Of a DNA stretch of 11,577 bases, positions 5,289 to 11,577 are shown one piece after another; the stretch's first letter is position 1, and each line of letters starts with the position of its first letter. The notes beneath the pieces were generated by a model. That model saw only the letters and a list, made by a program, of their open reading frames with translations. It did no database searches and was not told where the DNA came from. The translations under genes were made by a program, and so were the position numbers. The stretch comes from Candidatus Sumerlaeota bacterium (GTDB lineage Bacteria > Sumerlaeota > Sumerlaeia > JADFCT01): the NCBI GenBank assembly GCA_026398575.1, contig JAPLSP010000416.1, forward strand, positions 1 through 11,577, read 5' to 3'.

Positions 5289-6815
5289 TCAAGCCCCGAT
5301 GGCCACACGCAAGATGTCCTCTTCCTGCGCCTCGCCGCGCTGGAATTCCTTGCGGATTTTTCCGCGATGCATCACCAGGATGCGGTGGCTCATTTCGAGC
5401 GCCTCGGTATAGTCCGATGTCATCATCACGATCCCGACGCCCTGTTCGAGCAGTTCGCGCATGATGCGGTAAACTTCGGCGCGGCCCTTGATGTCAATCC
5501 CGCGCGTCGGCTCGTCGAAGAGCAGGACCTTGCACCGCGCCCCCAACCATTTGGCCAGTACGATTTTTTGCTGGTTGCCGCCGGAGAGCTGGCCGGCGTT
5601 CGTATCGCGTCCCGGCGCTTTGACTTGCAGTTCGCGCATATACCCGTCAACTTCCGAGTCAATCCGGCGATGGCGCGTCAGGCCGCCCGGACTTAAGCGG
5701 TCAATGTTCGGCAGCGCGTAGTTGTTGCGAATGCTCTGGTCCAGAATCAGCCCCTCGGTCTTGCGGTTTTCAGTCAGGTAGGCGATCCCGTTGCGAATGG
5801 CGCGCGAGGGAGTGCGGTGACGGACTTTTTTTCCGTGAACGATAATCTCGCCCGCGTCATACAAGTCCACGCCCGCGATGGCACGCGCCAGCTCGGTCTT
5901 GCCCGCGCCCATCAATCCCGTGACGCCGACGATCTCGCCGCGCCGCACCGAGAAGGATATGTCATCCAGGCGCCGCCCCTGGCTCAGATGCTCGATGCGC
6001 AGCGCCTCATCCGCCGCCGGCGCGGGGAGGTCGGGATATTGCTTCTTCACCTGTCCGCCGATCATTTTTTCGATCATGCTGTCGAGCGTCAGTTCGCTGA
6101 TCGGATACGTCCCGGCGTTATGCCCGTCGCGCAGGATCGTGACGCGGTCGCCCAGTTCATAGACCTCGGCATAGCGGTGCGAGATGTAGATGAATCCAAC
6201 CTGATGGCTCTGCTTGAGCTTGTTGATAAGGTCGAACAAGTCATGCCGCGAGCGGTCTTCGAGGACGTCGGTCGGCTCGTCCAGAACGAACGCCTTCGCT
6301 TCGGTCACCAGCGCGCGCGCGATCTCGACCATCTTCTGCTGTGTGACGCTGAGCCGCCCGACGATCTCATGGGGATCGAGGTCAATGTGGAAGCGCTTGA
6401 GGTATTCGCGCGCGCGGGAGTAAAGCGCGCGCTTATCCACCAGGCCCAGCGCCCTGACCGCCATCGGCTCCATCCCCAGGAACATGTTGCGCGCGATGTC
6501 AATCTGCGGGACGAGGTTGATTTCCTGGTAAATGAAGCGCAGCCCTTTGTCGAGCGGGACCTGCGGGGAAGTGATCTCGACGCGCTCGCCCTGGATGAAG
6601 ATGTCGCCTTCGTCATGCGAATACGCGCCGCTCAGGACTTTGATGAGCGTGCTTTTGCCCGCGCCGTTTTCGCCGAGCAGAATATGAACTTCGCCGGGGA
6701 GCAATTCGAAATCCACATGATCCAACGCCAGCACGCCGGGAAAACGCTTGACGATGCCTTTCATCTGGATGAGGGGCGGGGGCGCGGCGGGAGGCTGGAT
6801 GGATGGGGAAGTCAT
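5289..6815 (-). CDS. Sugar ABC transporter ATP-binding protein, RbsA/MglA-like (double NBD)
   Basis: A 508-residue cytoplasmic ATPase with two nucleotide-binding domains, the usual length for CUT2 ATPases. Domain 1: Walker A GENGAGKST (48-56), Q-loop Gln97, signature LSVTQ (155-159), Walker B ending VLDE (177-180), and H-loop ISHR with His213. Domain 2: Walker A GLMGAGKT (300-307), signature LSGGNQQ (410-416), and Walker B LLFDE (431-435). TSD in place of the H-loop His (466-468) is usual for the degenerate second half in this family. The frame extends to 6992, but the ATG at 6815 is preferred: it follows the HicB-like stop by 13 bp and precedes a short Pro-rich stretch and the first strand. 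There is no clear Shine-Dalgarno, so translation may be coupled to the gene before it. It partners with the RbsC-like permease. Confidence 0.94.
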   Translation of the reverse strand: MTSPSIQPPAAPPPLIQMKGIVKRFPGVLALDHVDFELLPGEVHILLGENGAGKSTLIKVLSGAYSHDEGDIFIQGERVEITSPQVPLDKGLRFIYQEINLVPQIDIARNMFLGMEPMAVRALGLVDKRALYSRAREYLKRFHIDLDPHEIVGRLSVTQQKMVEIARALVTEAKAFVLDEPTDVLEDRSRHDLFDLINKLKQSHQVGFIYISHRYAEVYELGDRVTILRDGHNAGTYPISELTLDSMIEKMIGGQVKKQYPDLPAPAADEALRIEHLSQGRRLDDISFSVRRGEIVGVTGLMGAGKTELARAIAGVDLYDAGEIIVHGKKVRHRTPSRAIRNGIAYLTENRKTEGLILDQSIRNNYALPNIDRLSPGGLTRHRRIDSEVDGYMRELQVKAPGRDTNAGQLSGGNQQKIVLAKWLGARCKVLLFDEPTRGIDIKGRAEVYRIMRELLEQGVGIVMMTSDYTEALEMSHRILVMHRGKIRKEFQRGEAQEEDILRVAIGA

Positions 6816-6828
6816 GGCGATGAATGCA

Positions 6829-7044
6829 TCATGCGGCGATGGCGATAAGGCCCGCTGTAGTTGCGAGCTGAGGGATTGGTTTGCCTTCTTCTTTGAGCGC
6901 TTCAATATATAGTTCGATAGCTTCCTGCATGAGCGCCTTTGTTTCCTCAAGAGTATCCCCGCACGCAATGCAGCCGGGCAAATCCGGCGCATAGGCGGAA
7001 TAATTTCTTCCGGCGCGTTCGTAGATGACTACATATTCGTTCAT
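6829..7044 (-). CDS. HicB-like (UPF0150) protein without an adjacent HicA
   Basis: A 71-residue protein of the HicB antitoxin fold: YVVIYERAGRNYSAYAPDLPGC (4-25) followed by TLEETKALMQEAIELYIEALKEEG (31-54) and a KPIP motif. It has no ribbon-helix-helix or helix-turn-helix extension, so it probably cannot bind DNA by itself. The ATG at 7044 is preceded by GGAGGA at 6 nt, a better start than 7074. The partner HicA normally lies directly next to such genes, but here there are only 46 bp to the preceding HicB. It ends 13 bp before the ATPase start. It may be a free-standing HicB or the survivor of a second HicAB pair. Confidence 0.85.
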   Translation of the reverse strand: MNEYVVIYERAGRNYSAYAPDLPGCIACGDTLEETKALMQEAIELYIEALKEEGKPIPQLATTAGLIAIAA

Positions 7045-7090
7045 TTTAGTTCCTCCAATTCCGCAAGAGGCCAATGAAATTGCACACAGG

Positions 7091-7414
7091 CTAATGAACT
7101 GCGGACTGCAAAAGAGTTTTTATCCACGTATTCAAACTCGCCTTTTCGGCACGTGCGCGCGATAGGAGCTTATGGTGAAGCGCAGGTTCCACGCGGACAA
7201 CAAATCTCCCAGAACATGCTTTCTCCGGTAATTCTCCACGTTCGGCGCAGAATTCGAGGTAGTCATCCACCGAATCGCGAAACGCCTTGCGCAGCTCTTT
7301 TACGCTGGCGCCTTGAAAAGTGACCACGTCGCGCAGACCGATAACTTCGCCATGAAAGACGCCGGCGTCATCGTCATAGTCCACGCTCGCCTTATATCCC
7401 TTATACTCCATCAT
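7091..7414 (-). CDS. hicB: HicB antitoxin with C-terminal ribbon-helix-helix domain
   Basis: A 107-residue antitoxin. The N-terminal HicB domain (1-60) has YKGYKASVDYDDDAGVFHGEV, GLRDVVTFQG and VKELRKAFRDSVDDYLEFC. The C-terminal segment (69-104), GRFVVRVEP followed by HHKLLSRARAEKASLNTWI, is an Arc/MetJ-type ribbon-helix-helix for DNA binding and autoregulation. GGGAG lies 6 nt before the ATG at 7414. That start codon lies inside the end of hicA (14-bp overlap), the usual HicA-HicB coupling. It would neutralise the HicA toxin and repress its own operon. Confidence 0.9.
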   Translation of the reverse strand: MMEYKGYKASVDYDDDAGVFHGEVIGLRDVVTFQGASVKELRKAFRDSVDDYLEFCAERGELPEKACSGRFVVRVEPALHHKLLSRARAEKASLNTWIKTLLQSAVH

Positions 7415-7664
7415 GTTGAACTCCCGCCTCATTGAGAAACCGTCGCACGGATCGAACCGCTCCTTTGCATGCTTCTTTGCGGGGATGCGGCCGGTGAAAA
7501 ACCGCGCGTACGCCATTCAGAGCCACGCGAATTCTTGAGCCACGGCCTTCTGAAACCTCCGCGTTCAACGCGATAAACAGCGATTCAATATCTGTCCACG
7601 CGATATCGGCGCGATCAGGCGTCTCGAGAATCTTGGCAAGAATTTTTTTATGCCGTGAATTCAC
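7401..7664 (-). CDS. hicA: HicA-family mRNA interferase toxin
   Basis: An 87-residue HicA toxin of the class whose members start MNSxHxKxLAxI. Starting at the GTG at 7664 gives NSRHKKILAKIL, matching that family start as I recall it; the longer TTG start at 7700 would add 12 unsupported residues. Further family hallmarks are IAWTDIESLF, GAEVSEGRGSR-like (here NAEVSEGRGSR), VRAVFHRPHPRKE with the conserved catalytic-region His, and VRRFLNEAGV at the end. HicA toxins have a double-stranded-RNA-binding-like fold and cleave mRNA. There is no clear Shine-Dalgarno before the GTG; a tiny upstream frame (7648-7713) overlaps the start and may couple translation. It overlaps hicB by 14 bp. Confidence 0.87.
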   Translation of the reverse strand: MNSRHKKILAKILETPDRADIAWTDIESLFIALNAEVSEGRGSRIRVALNGVRAVFHRPHPRKEACKGAVRSVRRFLNEAGVQHDGV

Positions 7665-7713
7665 GGGCGATTTTGATATCAGATTGTGGCGCCAGGTCAA
7701 GATAAATTGGCAT
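7648..7713 (-). CDS. Possible 21-residue leader frame overlapping nrfA stop and hicA start
   Basis: An ATG overlaps the nrfA stop codon in the arrangement TAATG and opens a 21-residue frame (MPIYLDLAPQSDIKIAREFTA) ending at a TAA 14 nt past the hicA GTG. Ribosomes ending nrfA could reinitiate here and deliver translation to the hicA GTG, which has no visible ribosome site. There is no homology that I recognise, and a frame of this length can occur by chance. Confidence 0.25.
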   Translation of the reverse strand: MPIYLDLAPQSDIKIAREFTA

Positions 7714-9137
7714 TAGGGCGTTGGCTTCGCTGGTTTGGGCGCGGCCAGCGCGTTCTGTCCGCGCCGGCAATAGTCCATGGCGATCGCCATCAGCCGCGCG
7801 CTTTCTTGTGGCGCGTGGAAGCCCATCGAGTTTTCGGCGTTGATGAAGTCTATCAGGAACTGCGCCTTGCGCTGCCAGTCGCGCGAAGCGGCTAGCGACT
7901 CATTCGCCGTCCCCGCGTCCATCGCCGCCTTAATCCCGGCGATCAAATCCATCAGCGCATTGAGCGACAAGTCCTGCAACTCAGCGGTGGTATTTTGGAT
8001 CCGCTCGACGCGGGCCTTGAGCTCGCTTTCGGGAAAACGATGGCAGGTTTGGCAGGCGTTGTTGACGTTGAGCAGCGGGCTTTGCACGTGGTGATCGCTG
8101 ATCTTGAGCGAACCGACGCGCTTATATGGCATGTGGCAATCGGCGCACGCCACGCCCGAACGCGCATGGATGCCCTGACGCCACAGCTCGAACTCCGGAT
8201 GCCGCGCCTTCTGGCAGGTTGCGCTGGTGATCGCGTGAGTCCAGTCGGTGATTTTTATTTCATCCAAATAAGCCTGCTCCTCATCGCCGCGCACGCCTTT
8301 GTTCCAGGGGAATGAGAGGATGCGCCCCTGCTTTTCGCCGGGCAGGACGTAGTTGACATGGCACTGCGCGCAGACGAAGGAACGCATCTCCTGCCGGGTG
8401 GCCATCGTGTTGACGTCGTAGTCCTTGACGCCTTCATGCTCTTTCAGCGCCTTGATGCCTTGCATGAAGGCGGGGCGGGAAATGCGCAACTGCATCGTGG
8501 CCGGATCATGACAGTCAATGCAGGCGATGGGATGCGTCACCAGCTTGCGCGCTTCCTTATAGGGCATGGCGCACATCTTCTCGAATCCCTTGACGAGGTC
8601 GCCGCCTCCCAGCTTTTTGTTCTCAACGTAATTGGAGGCGTGGCATTGGATGCAATTGCCATATTGAGGCTTTTTTTGGCGTTCGGTATAGGATTGATCA
8701 TCGAGCATATAGGCGTGGCCGCGCCGTTCGCGGTAGTCAATGGAGAAAGCATAGCCCGCCCACATCGTCTTCAGGCGCGGCTCCAGGTCGAGCCTCGAGC
8801 GGGCGACCGTCTTGCGCGGATCGGCCTGAGTCGGCGTGCGCGGCAGCGCCTCGCTTCCGCCGAAGCGCGTGCGGACCTGGTCCGTGGTCTTCAGGTAGCC
8901 GTCATACTGAAAAGGAAAATCCTTGCCCCATAACGCCGGGTCCTCTGTTTGGTCGTTGAGTTCGACGACCCGGAAGAAAGGATTCTTCGCCTCCTGTTTG
9001 CGCTCGAAGATATTGACCAGCAGCGCCGTGACCCCCAGCGCGGCAATTGCCGCGCCAATGGCCGTCAACGCCATGATCAGGATGATCTTGCGCAGCGAGA
9101 CGCTGATGGAAATTTTGTAGTCATGTTGCTCGCTCAT
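7713..9137 (-). CDS. nrfA: Cytochrome c nitrite reductase, pentahaem NrfA, atypical haem-1 and calcium-site residues
   Basis: A 474-residue periplasmic enzyme reducing nitrite to ammonium with six electrons. An uncleaved-looking hydrophobic N-terminus (about 17-44) anchors or exports it. The five haem motifs are CIQCH (162-166), CIDCH (206-210), CAQCH (256-260), CADCH (331-335) and CQTCH (362-366). Haem 1 is CXXCH, not the CXXCK of E. coli-type NrfA. Active-site context is conserved: WAGYAFSIDY with RRGH (138-141), Tyr263 in HVNY, and His313 in KARHPEFE. Two positions that are calcium ligands in classical NrfA are changed, Glu to Asn262 and Gln to Arg312. Further distal-haem histidines are present in SDHHV and GFHAPQE. 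The arrangement matches NrfA throughout, rather than octahaem Otr/Hao types. GGAAGGG lies 6 nt before the ATG. nrfH is directly upstream. Confidence 0.93.
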   Translation of the reverse strand: MSEQHDYKISISVSLRKIILIMALTAIGAAIAALGVTALLVNIFERKQEAKNPFFRVVELNDQTEDPALWGKDFPFQYDGYLKTTDQVRTRFGGSEALPRTPTQADPRKTVARSRLDLEPRLKTMWAGYAFSIDYRERRGHAYMLDDQSYTERQKKPQYGNCIQCHASNYVENKKLGGGDLVKGFEKMCAMPYKEARKLVTHPIACIDCHDPATMQLRISRPAFMQGIKALKEHEGVKDYDVNTMATRQEMRSFVCAQCHVNYVLPGEKQGRILSFPWNKGVRGDEEQAYLDEIKITDWTHAITSATCQKARHPEFELWRQGIHARSGVACADCHMPYKRVGSLKISDHHVQSPLLNVNNACQTCHRFPESELKARVERIQNTTAELQDLSLNALMDLIAGIKAAMDAGTANESLAASRDWQRKAQFLIDFINAENSMGFHAPQESARLMAIAMDYCRRGQNALAAPKPAKPTP

Positions 9138-9181
9138 GATTGACCCTTCCGCAGTAGTAGATAGCGTTTCAAGCAGAATCC

Positions 9182-9276
9182 TTGGAAATTGGACATTCCC
9201 TGTTGGAAATTGGACATTCCCTGTTGGATATTGGATATTCCCTATTGGACATTCCCTGTCGGATATTGGATATTGA
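9182..9276. repeat. Heptamer-based tandem repeat inside the nrfH-nrfA gap
   Basis: Two identical 21-bp units (9182-9202 and 9203-9223), a third variant (9224-9244) and partial copies up to 9276. Each 21-mer is itself three heptamers of the type TTGGAAA-TTGGACA-TTCCCTG. The array fills most of the 141 bp between the nrfH stop and the nrfA start and ends 2 bp before the nrfH stop codon. It has no open frame of note and no visible regulatory motif. Confidence 0.93.
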
Positions 9277-9278
9277 AC

Positions 9279-9758
9279 TTATTCCATGTGCCCAACGGAC
9301 GCATGGCACTTGATGCATGACAGCCGGTCTTTTCCGATGTGGCGGTAGTCTATCTCCTGCACAACGCGCTCATGACACCTGCGGCAGGCGTTCTCCGTGA
9401 TGGCGATGTTGCGGGGCGTGATCTGGATCGGCTCGTGGAAGCGCTGCGTCGTGAAAGCGAGCGAATGATGCCAGCCGTTGGAAGCCTTCGTCATGTACTT
9501 GCCGATGAAGTCGTGAGGCGTGTGGCAATCGTTGCAGACGGCCACTGCGTGATGGCTGCCCTTGGCCCAGGCGTCGAGGTGATTGCGCATGATGTGGCAG
9601 TTGGCGCAGATGGCCGGATCGTTTGAAATATAAGAGGCGCCTTTCGCATAAAAGAACGTATAGCCGCCGATTCCCGCGGCAAGACCAATGGCCAGTCCCA
9701 TCGCCACGGCGGCCATCGCGATTTTTTTATGGCTGGCCGTTTGCAGAAATCCCATCAC
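9279..9758 (-). CDS. nrfH: NrfH/NapC-family tetrahaem quinol dehydrogenase
   Basis: A 159-residue membrane-anchored cytochrome c that oxidises quinol and passes electrons to NrfA. An N-terminal transmembrane helix (about 13-38) is followed by four haem motifs: CANCH (51-55), CNDCH (75-79), CRRCH (125-129) and CIKCH (148-152). CANCHIM has the Met two residues after the haem His (Met57), the CXXCHxM arrangement that supplies the unusual haem-1 ligand in NrfH. The length is typical of NrfH and shorter than NapC (about 200). The frame starts GTG-ATG: AAAGGG precedes both, and the ATG at 9755 is the likelier start. It is the first gene of the minus-strand series and lies 141 bp from nrfA, separated by a tandem repeat. 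Confidence 0.93.
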   Translation of the reverse strand: MMGFLQTASHKKIAMAAVAMGLAIGLAAGIGGYTFFYAKGASYISNDPAICANCHIMRNHLDAWAKGSHHAVAVCNDCHTPHDFIGKYMTKASNGWHHSLAFTTQRFHEPIQITPRNIAITENACRRCHERVVQEIDYRHIGKDRLSCIKCHASVGHME

Positions 9759-9961
9759 TTCCCTTTCCGAAGCGCGATGGACCCAAGACCAAGCATCAAT
9801 AGAATCGAATCAAGTATCCAGGATTTTCGAATGTGGAATATTGGGGCGCTTGTCATGATAACCATAACGTCCCTGATTAATAATTCTCCGTAGAAGGAAG
9901 GCACAAGCGGAAAATGGGCGCTGTGTTATAGCTGGGCGCATTCCGGAATTCCATTGCCTTT

Positions 9962-10007
9962 CGCCACTACCGGGCCTTGTGCCGGTGGAGCGATGATTTT
10001 GCTCTAG
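9962..10007 (+). repeat. REP-like hairpin repeat, copy 1
   Basis: Reads CGCCAC, then the stem CTACCGG, loop GCCTTGTG, stem CCGGTGG, then the tail AGCGATGATTTTGCTCTAG. The tail has a near-exact inverted match (one difference in 21) in copy 4. Confidence 0.88.
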
Positions 10008-10027
10008 CAGTGACCGCTTTTTCTCGC

Positions 10028-10065
10028 CGCCACCACTGGGCCTTGTGCCAGTGGGGCGATGATTA
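10028..10065 (+). repeat. REP-like hairpin repeat, copy 2
   Basis: Same layout as copy 1: CGCCAC, stem CCACTGG, loop GCCTTGTG, stem CCAGTGG, then GGCGATGATTA. The stem differs from the other copies on both sides so that pairing is kept. Confidence 0.88.
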
Positions 10066-10092
10066 TCAGCCAAAATCGCGCGCTACCAACAT

Positions 10093-10131
10093 AAAATCAT
10101 CGCTCCATCGGCGCAAGGCCCGATGGTGGCG
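10093..10131 (-). repeat. REP-like hairpin repeat, copy 3 (inverted)
   Basis: On the minus strand: CGCCAC, stem CCATCGG, loop GCCTTGCG, stem CCGATGG, then AGCGATGATTTT. The core is identical to copy 4 and opposite in direction to copies 1 and 2. Confidence 0.88.
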
Positions 10132-10154
10132 TAGGACAAAATGGGAATACTATT

Positions 10155-10200
10155 CTAGAGCAAAACCATCGCTCCATCGGCGCAAGGCCCGATGGTGGCG
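10155..10200 (-). repeat. REP-like hairpin repeat, copy 4 (inverted)
   Basis: On the minus strand: CGCCAC, stem CCATCGG, loop GCCTTGCG, stem CCGATGG, then AGCGATGGTTTTGCTCTAG. With copy 1 it makes an outer inverted pair enclosing copies 2 and 3. Confidence 0.88.
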
Positions 10201-10266
10201 TGCTGGCCCTTAGTGAAAAATTCGACCGGAATTCTGGATTGTGCCTTTTAGAGCTTTATGGTCGCC

Positions 10267-10284
10267 GCCGCTTCTGCGGCTTTT
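10267..10284 (+). terminator. Weak terminator-like hairpin upstream of alr
   Basis: GCCGC-TTCT-GCGGC is followed by TTTT. The stem is only 5 bp and no plus-strand gene lies just upstream, so it would at most insulate alr from read-through. Confidence 0.25.
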
Positions 10285-10289
10285 CAGGG

Positions 10290-10317
10290 TTGCGCGGGGG
10301 GCGGGGCGCGGTATGAT
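10290..10317 (+). promoter_or_regulatory. Likely sigma70-type promoter of alr
   Basis: TTGCGC (10290-10295) and TATGAT (10312-10317) are separated by 16 nt, predicting a start near 10324 and a leader of about 40 nt. The -10 matches the consensus at 5 of 6 positions; the -35 is weaker and the spacer is almost all G/C. Confidence 0.42.
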
Positions 10318-10363
10318 TCGCGGCGCCGCATTTGATGCGCCATAAATTCTTAGGATAAACTCC

Positions 10364-11524
10364 ATGGCTCTCTCCGCCCAAATCTCCGCGTTCTACCCGG
10401 CCTGGATGGAAATTGATCTGGACGCCATCGCGCATAACCTGCGCCTGATGCGGCGGCAGGTGGGCGAAGCGACGATGATTTATCCCGTCGTAAAATCCAA
10501 CGCTTACGGACACGGCCTTGTTCCGGTTTCGCGGCGGCTGCTGGCGGAAGGCGCCGATGGCGTTTGCATTGCGCGGCTGTGGGAGGCCGACGCCCTGCGC
10601 CGCGCGGGCGTCGAATCGCCGATCGTATGCCTCACGTCCGTCTTCCCGGAGGAAGCGCGGCATGCCGTGGATTTGAATTTGGAGGTCGTCGTCTTCCGCA
10701 AGGAGGCTTCCGAGGCGTTGTCGCAGGCGGCGCGTGCGGCAGGCCGCACGATGCGTGTCCACGTCAAGGTGGACTGTGGCATGGGACGGCTGGGCGTCTG
10801 GCCGGATGACGCCGTCGAGTTCGCGCGATTTATCCAGCGGTTCGAAGGGCTGGAACTCTACGGTCTGATGAGCCACTTCTCGAACGCCGACGATGAAGAG
10901 GACGCCGTCAGCGTCCAGCAAATGGCGGTCTATGGCCAAGTGCGCAAGGCGTTCCATGACGCGGGGCTGCCGCCGATGGTCTGCCATCACTGCAACAGCG
11001 ACGCGACGATGCGCTTCGAGCCGTCGCGCAGACAGCTGGTGCGGCCCGGCATCGCCATCTATGGCTGCTATCCTTCGGACTGGTACCGCCGCCACTTCGA
11101 ACTCAAGCCAGCGATGTCCGTGCGCGCGCGCCTGGCAAGCCTGCGGCGCTTTCCGCCCGGTAAGGGGCTTTCGTATTCGCAGGAATTCGTCACGCGGCGC
11201 GACTCGCTCATCGGCGTCGTGCAATGCGGCTATGCCGACGGCTATCTGCGCGCGCTCAAAGGAAAAACTTCGATGCTCGTGCGCAGCGCGCGCGTCCCGG
11301 TCGTCGGCCGCATCTGCATGGAGCAATCGCTGCTCGATCTGACCGACGTTCCCCACGTTGAATATGGCGACATCGTGACGGTCCTGGGCGCGGACGGCGC
11401 CGCGCGCGTGACCGCCGAAGAACTTGGCGCATGGGCCGGAACCATCAACTACGAAATCGTCACGCATTTGGGGCGGCAGTTCCCGCGATTTTATTTTGAC
11501 AATGGGAAGTGCTGGGAAGAATAA
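10364..11524 (+). CDS. alr: Alanine racemase
   Basis: A 386-residue PLP enzyme interconverting L- and D-alanine for peptidoglycan. The N-terminal barrel starts at WMEIDLDAIAHNL (14-26), with the PLP lysine Lys44 in VVKSNAYGHG. KVDCGMGRLG (135-144), MSHFSNAD (169-176), CHHCNSDATM (207-216) and RPGIAIYG (227-234) are family landmarks. The C-terminal domain carries the second catalytic base Tyr290 in GYADGY and the substrate-contacting GRICMEQ (315-321), where most homologues have GR[VI]CMDQ. The length is normal for Alr (about 360-390). AGGA lies 8 nt before the ATG. It is transcribed away from the nrf genes and has no partner gene in the window. Confidence 0.95.
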   Translation: MALSAQISAFYPAWMEIDLDAIAHNLRLMRRQVGEATMIYPVVKSNAYGHGLVPVSRRLLAEGADGVCIARLWEADALRRAGVESPIVCLTSVFPEEARHAVDLNLEVVVFRKEASEALSQAARAAGRTMRVHVKVDCGMGRLGVWPDDAVEFARFIQRFEGLELYGLMSHFSNADDEEDAVSVQQMAVYGQVRKAFHDAGLPPMVCHHCNSDATMRFEPSRRQLVRPGIAIYGCYPSDWYRRHFELKPAMSVRARLASLRRFPPGKGLSYSQEFVTRRDSLIGVVQCGYADGYLRALKGKTSMLVRSARVPVVGRICMEQSLLDLTDVPHVEYGDIVTVLGADGAARVTAEELGAWAGTINYEIVTHLGRQFPRFYFDNGKCWEE

Positions 11525-11577
11525 GATCGAATGAGAGTAGATGCGATTAAATGATATAGAACACGGATGCGACGGAT

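Larger units (their letters stand above)
9759..10363. other. 605-bp gene-free region between nrfH and alr
   Basis: The divergent upstream region of nrfH (minus) and alr (plus). Bases 9759-9960 hold nothing I can name; this part should carry the nrfH promoter, but no convincing -35/-10 pair was found by eye. Bases 9962-10200 hold four hairpin repeats in two orientations. Bases 10201-10363 hold a small GC hairpin with a T-run and the likely alr promoter. Frames that run through it are short and follow the repeats, so I call no gene. Confidence 0.75.

Noticed and set aside
5092..5292. 66-codon minus-strand frame overlapping the antitoxin gene, considered as its missing toxin
   Set aside because: It has no ParE/RelE motifs, and its second half is the out-of-frame reading of the antitoxin gene.
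5817..6848. Plus-strand open frame of 343 codons opposite the ABC ATPase
   Set aside because: The minus strand carries two complete nucleotide-binding domains; the plus frame has no recognisable motif.
9810..10073. 87-codon minus-strand frame through the hairpin repeats
   Set aside because: Its repeated Asn-His-Arg and Gly-Thr-Arg-Pro words are just translations of the hairpin repeat, with no ribosome site or domain.
9962..10200. CRISPR array
   Set aside because: Only four copies, in two orientations, with irregular spacing and strong self-pairing hairpins. There is no uniform spacer length and no cas gene.
10256..11467. Minus-strand open frame of 403 codons opposite alr
   Set aside because: Alanine racemase on the plus strand has all catalytic motifs; the antisense frame is compositionally biased and featureless.

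Overview
The window is GC-rich DNA from a Gram-negative-type bacterium: it encodes lipoproteins, signal-peptide proteins, a periplasmic multihaem nitrite reductase and a periplasmic binding-protein transporter. I cannot fix the phylum. The SGNH hydrolase subtype, the intergenic hairpins and short tandem repeats, and the ISAzo13-like transposase tail would fit the Planctomycetes/PVC group or a related uncultivated lineage; this is an impression, not a placement.

Layout. Positions 1-114 (+) are the 3' tail of a transposase. From 185 to about 9758 all likely genes lie on the minus strand. In transcription order they are: nrfH and nrfA (membrane-anchored cytochrome c nitrite reductase), a HicA/HicB toxin-antitoxin pair, a lone HicB-like protein, a sugar-type (CUT2/RbsA-like) ABC ATPase, a lone Phd/YefM-like antitoxin, an RbsC-like permease, a conventional sugar-binding protein, a 52-residue lipoprotein, a second sugar-binding protein, and an SGNH/GDSL hydrolase. 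A 605-bp gene-free region (9759-10363) carries four copies of a hairpin repeat. Alanine racemase follows on the plus strand (10364-11524) with its own plausible promoter.

The most striking finding is that the second sugar-binding protein (1204-2214) is a circular permutation of its neighbour (2656-3771). Its signal peptide and lipobox are followed first by the segment that is C-terminal in the normal protein (residues about 36-189), then a Gly/Ser/Pro/Thr linker, then the normally N-terminal segment (about 208-333). Both cut ends fall at the same homologous loop, with almost nothing lost or duplicated. Just upstream, the 52-residue lipoprotein consists only of a signal peptide, lipobox and Pro/Thr linker, like the front of a binding protein without its body. 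A consensus-like promoter in front of it probably gives the permuted binding protein expression separate from the main transporter genes.

Working together: the ATPase, the permease and the two binding proteins look like one importer for a sugar or sugar-like solute, with two receptors. The SGNH hydrolase may deacylate a related extracellular substrate. NrfHA would reduce nitrite to ammonium with quinol electrons. Its NrfA is atypical: CXXCH at haem 1 where many NrfAs have CXXCK, and Asn and Arg at two positions that are calcium ligands in well-studied NrfAs.
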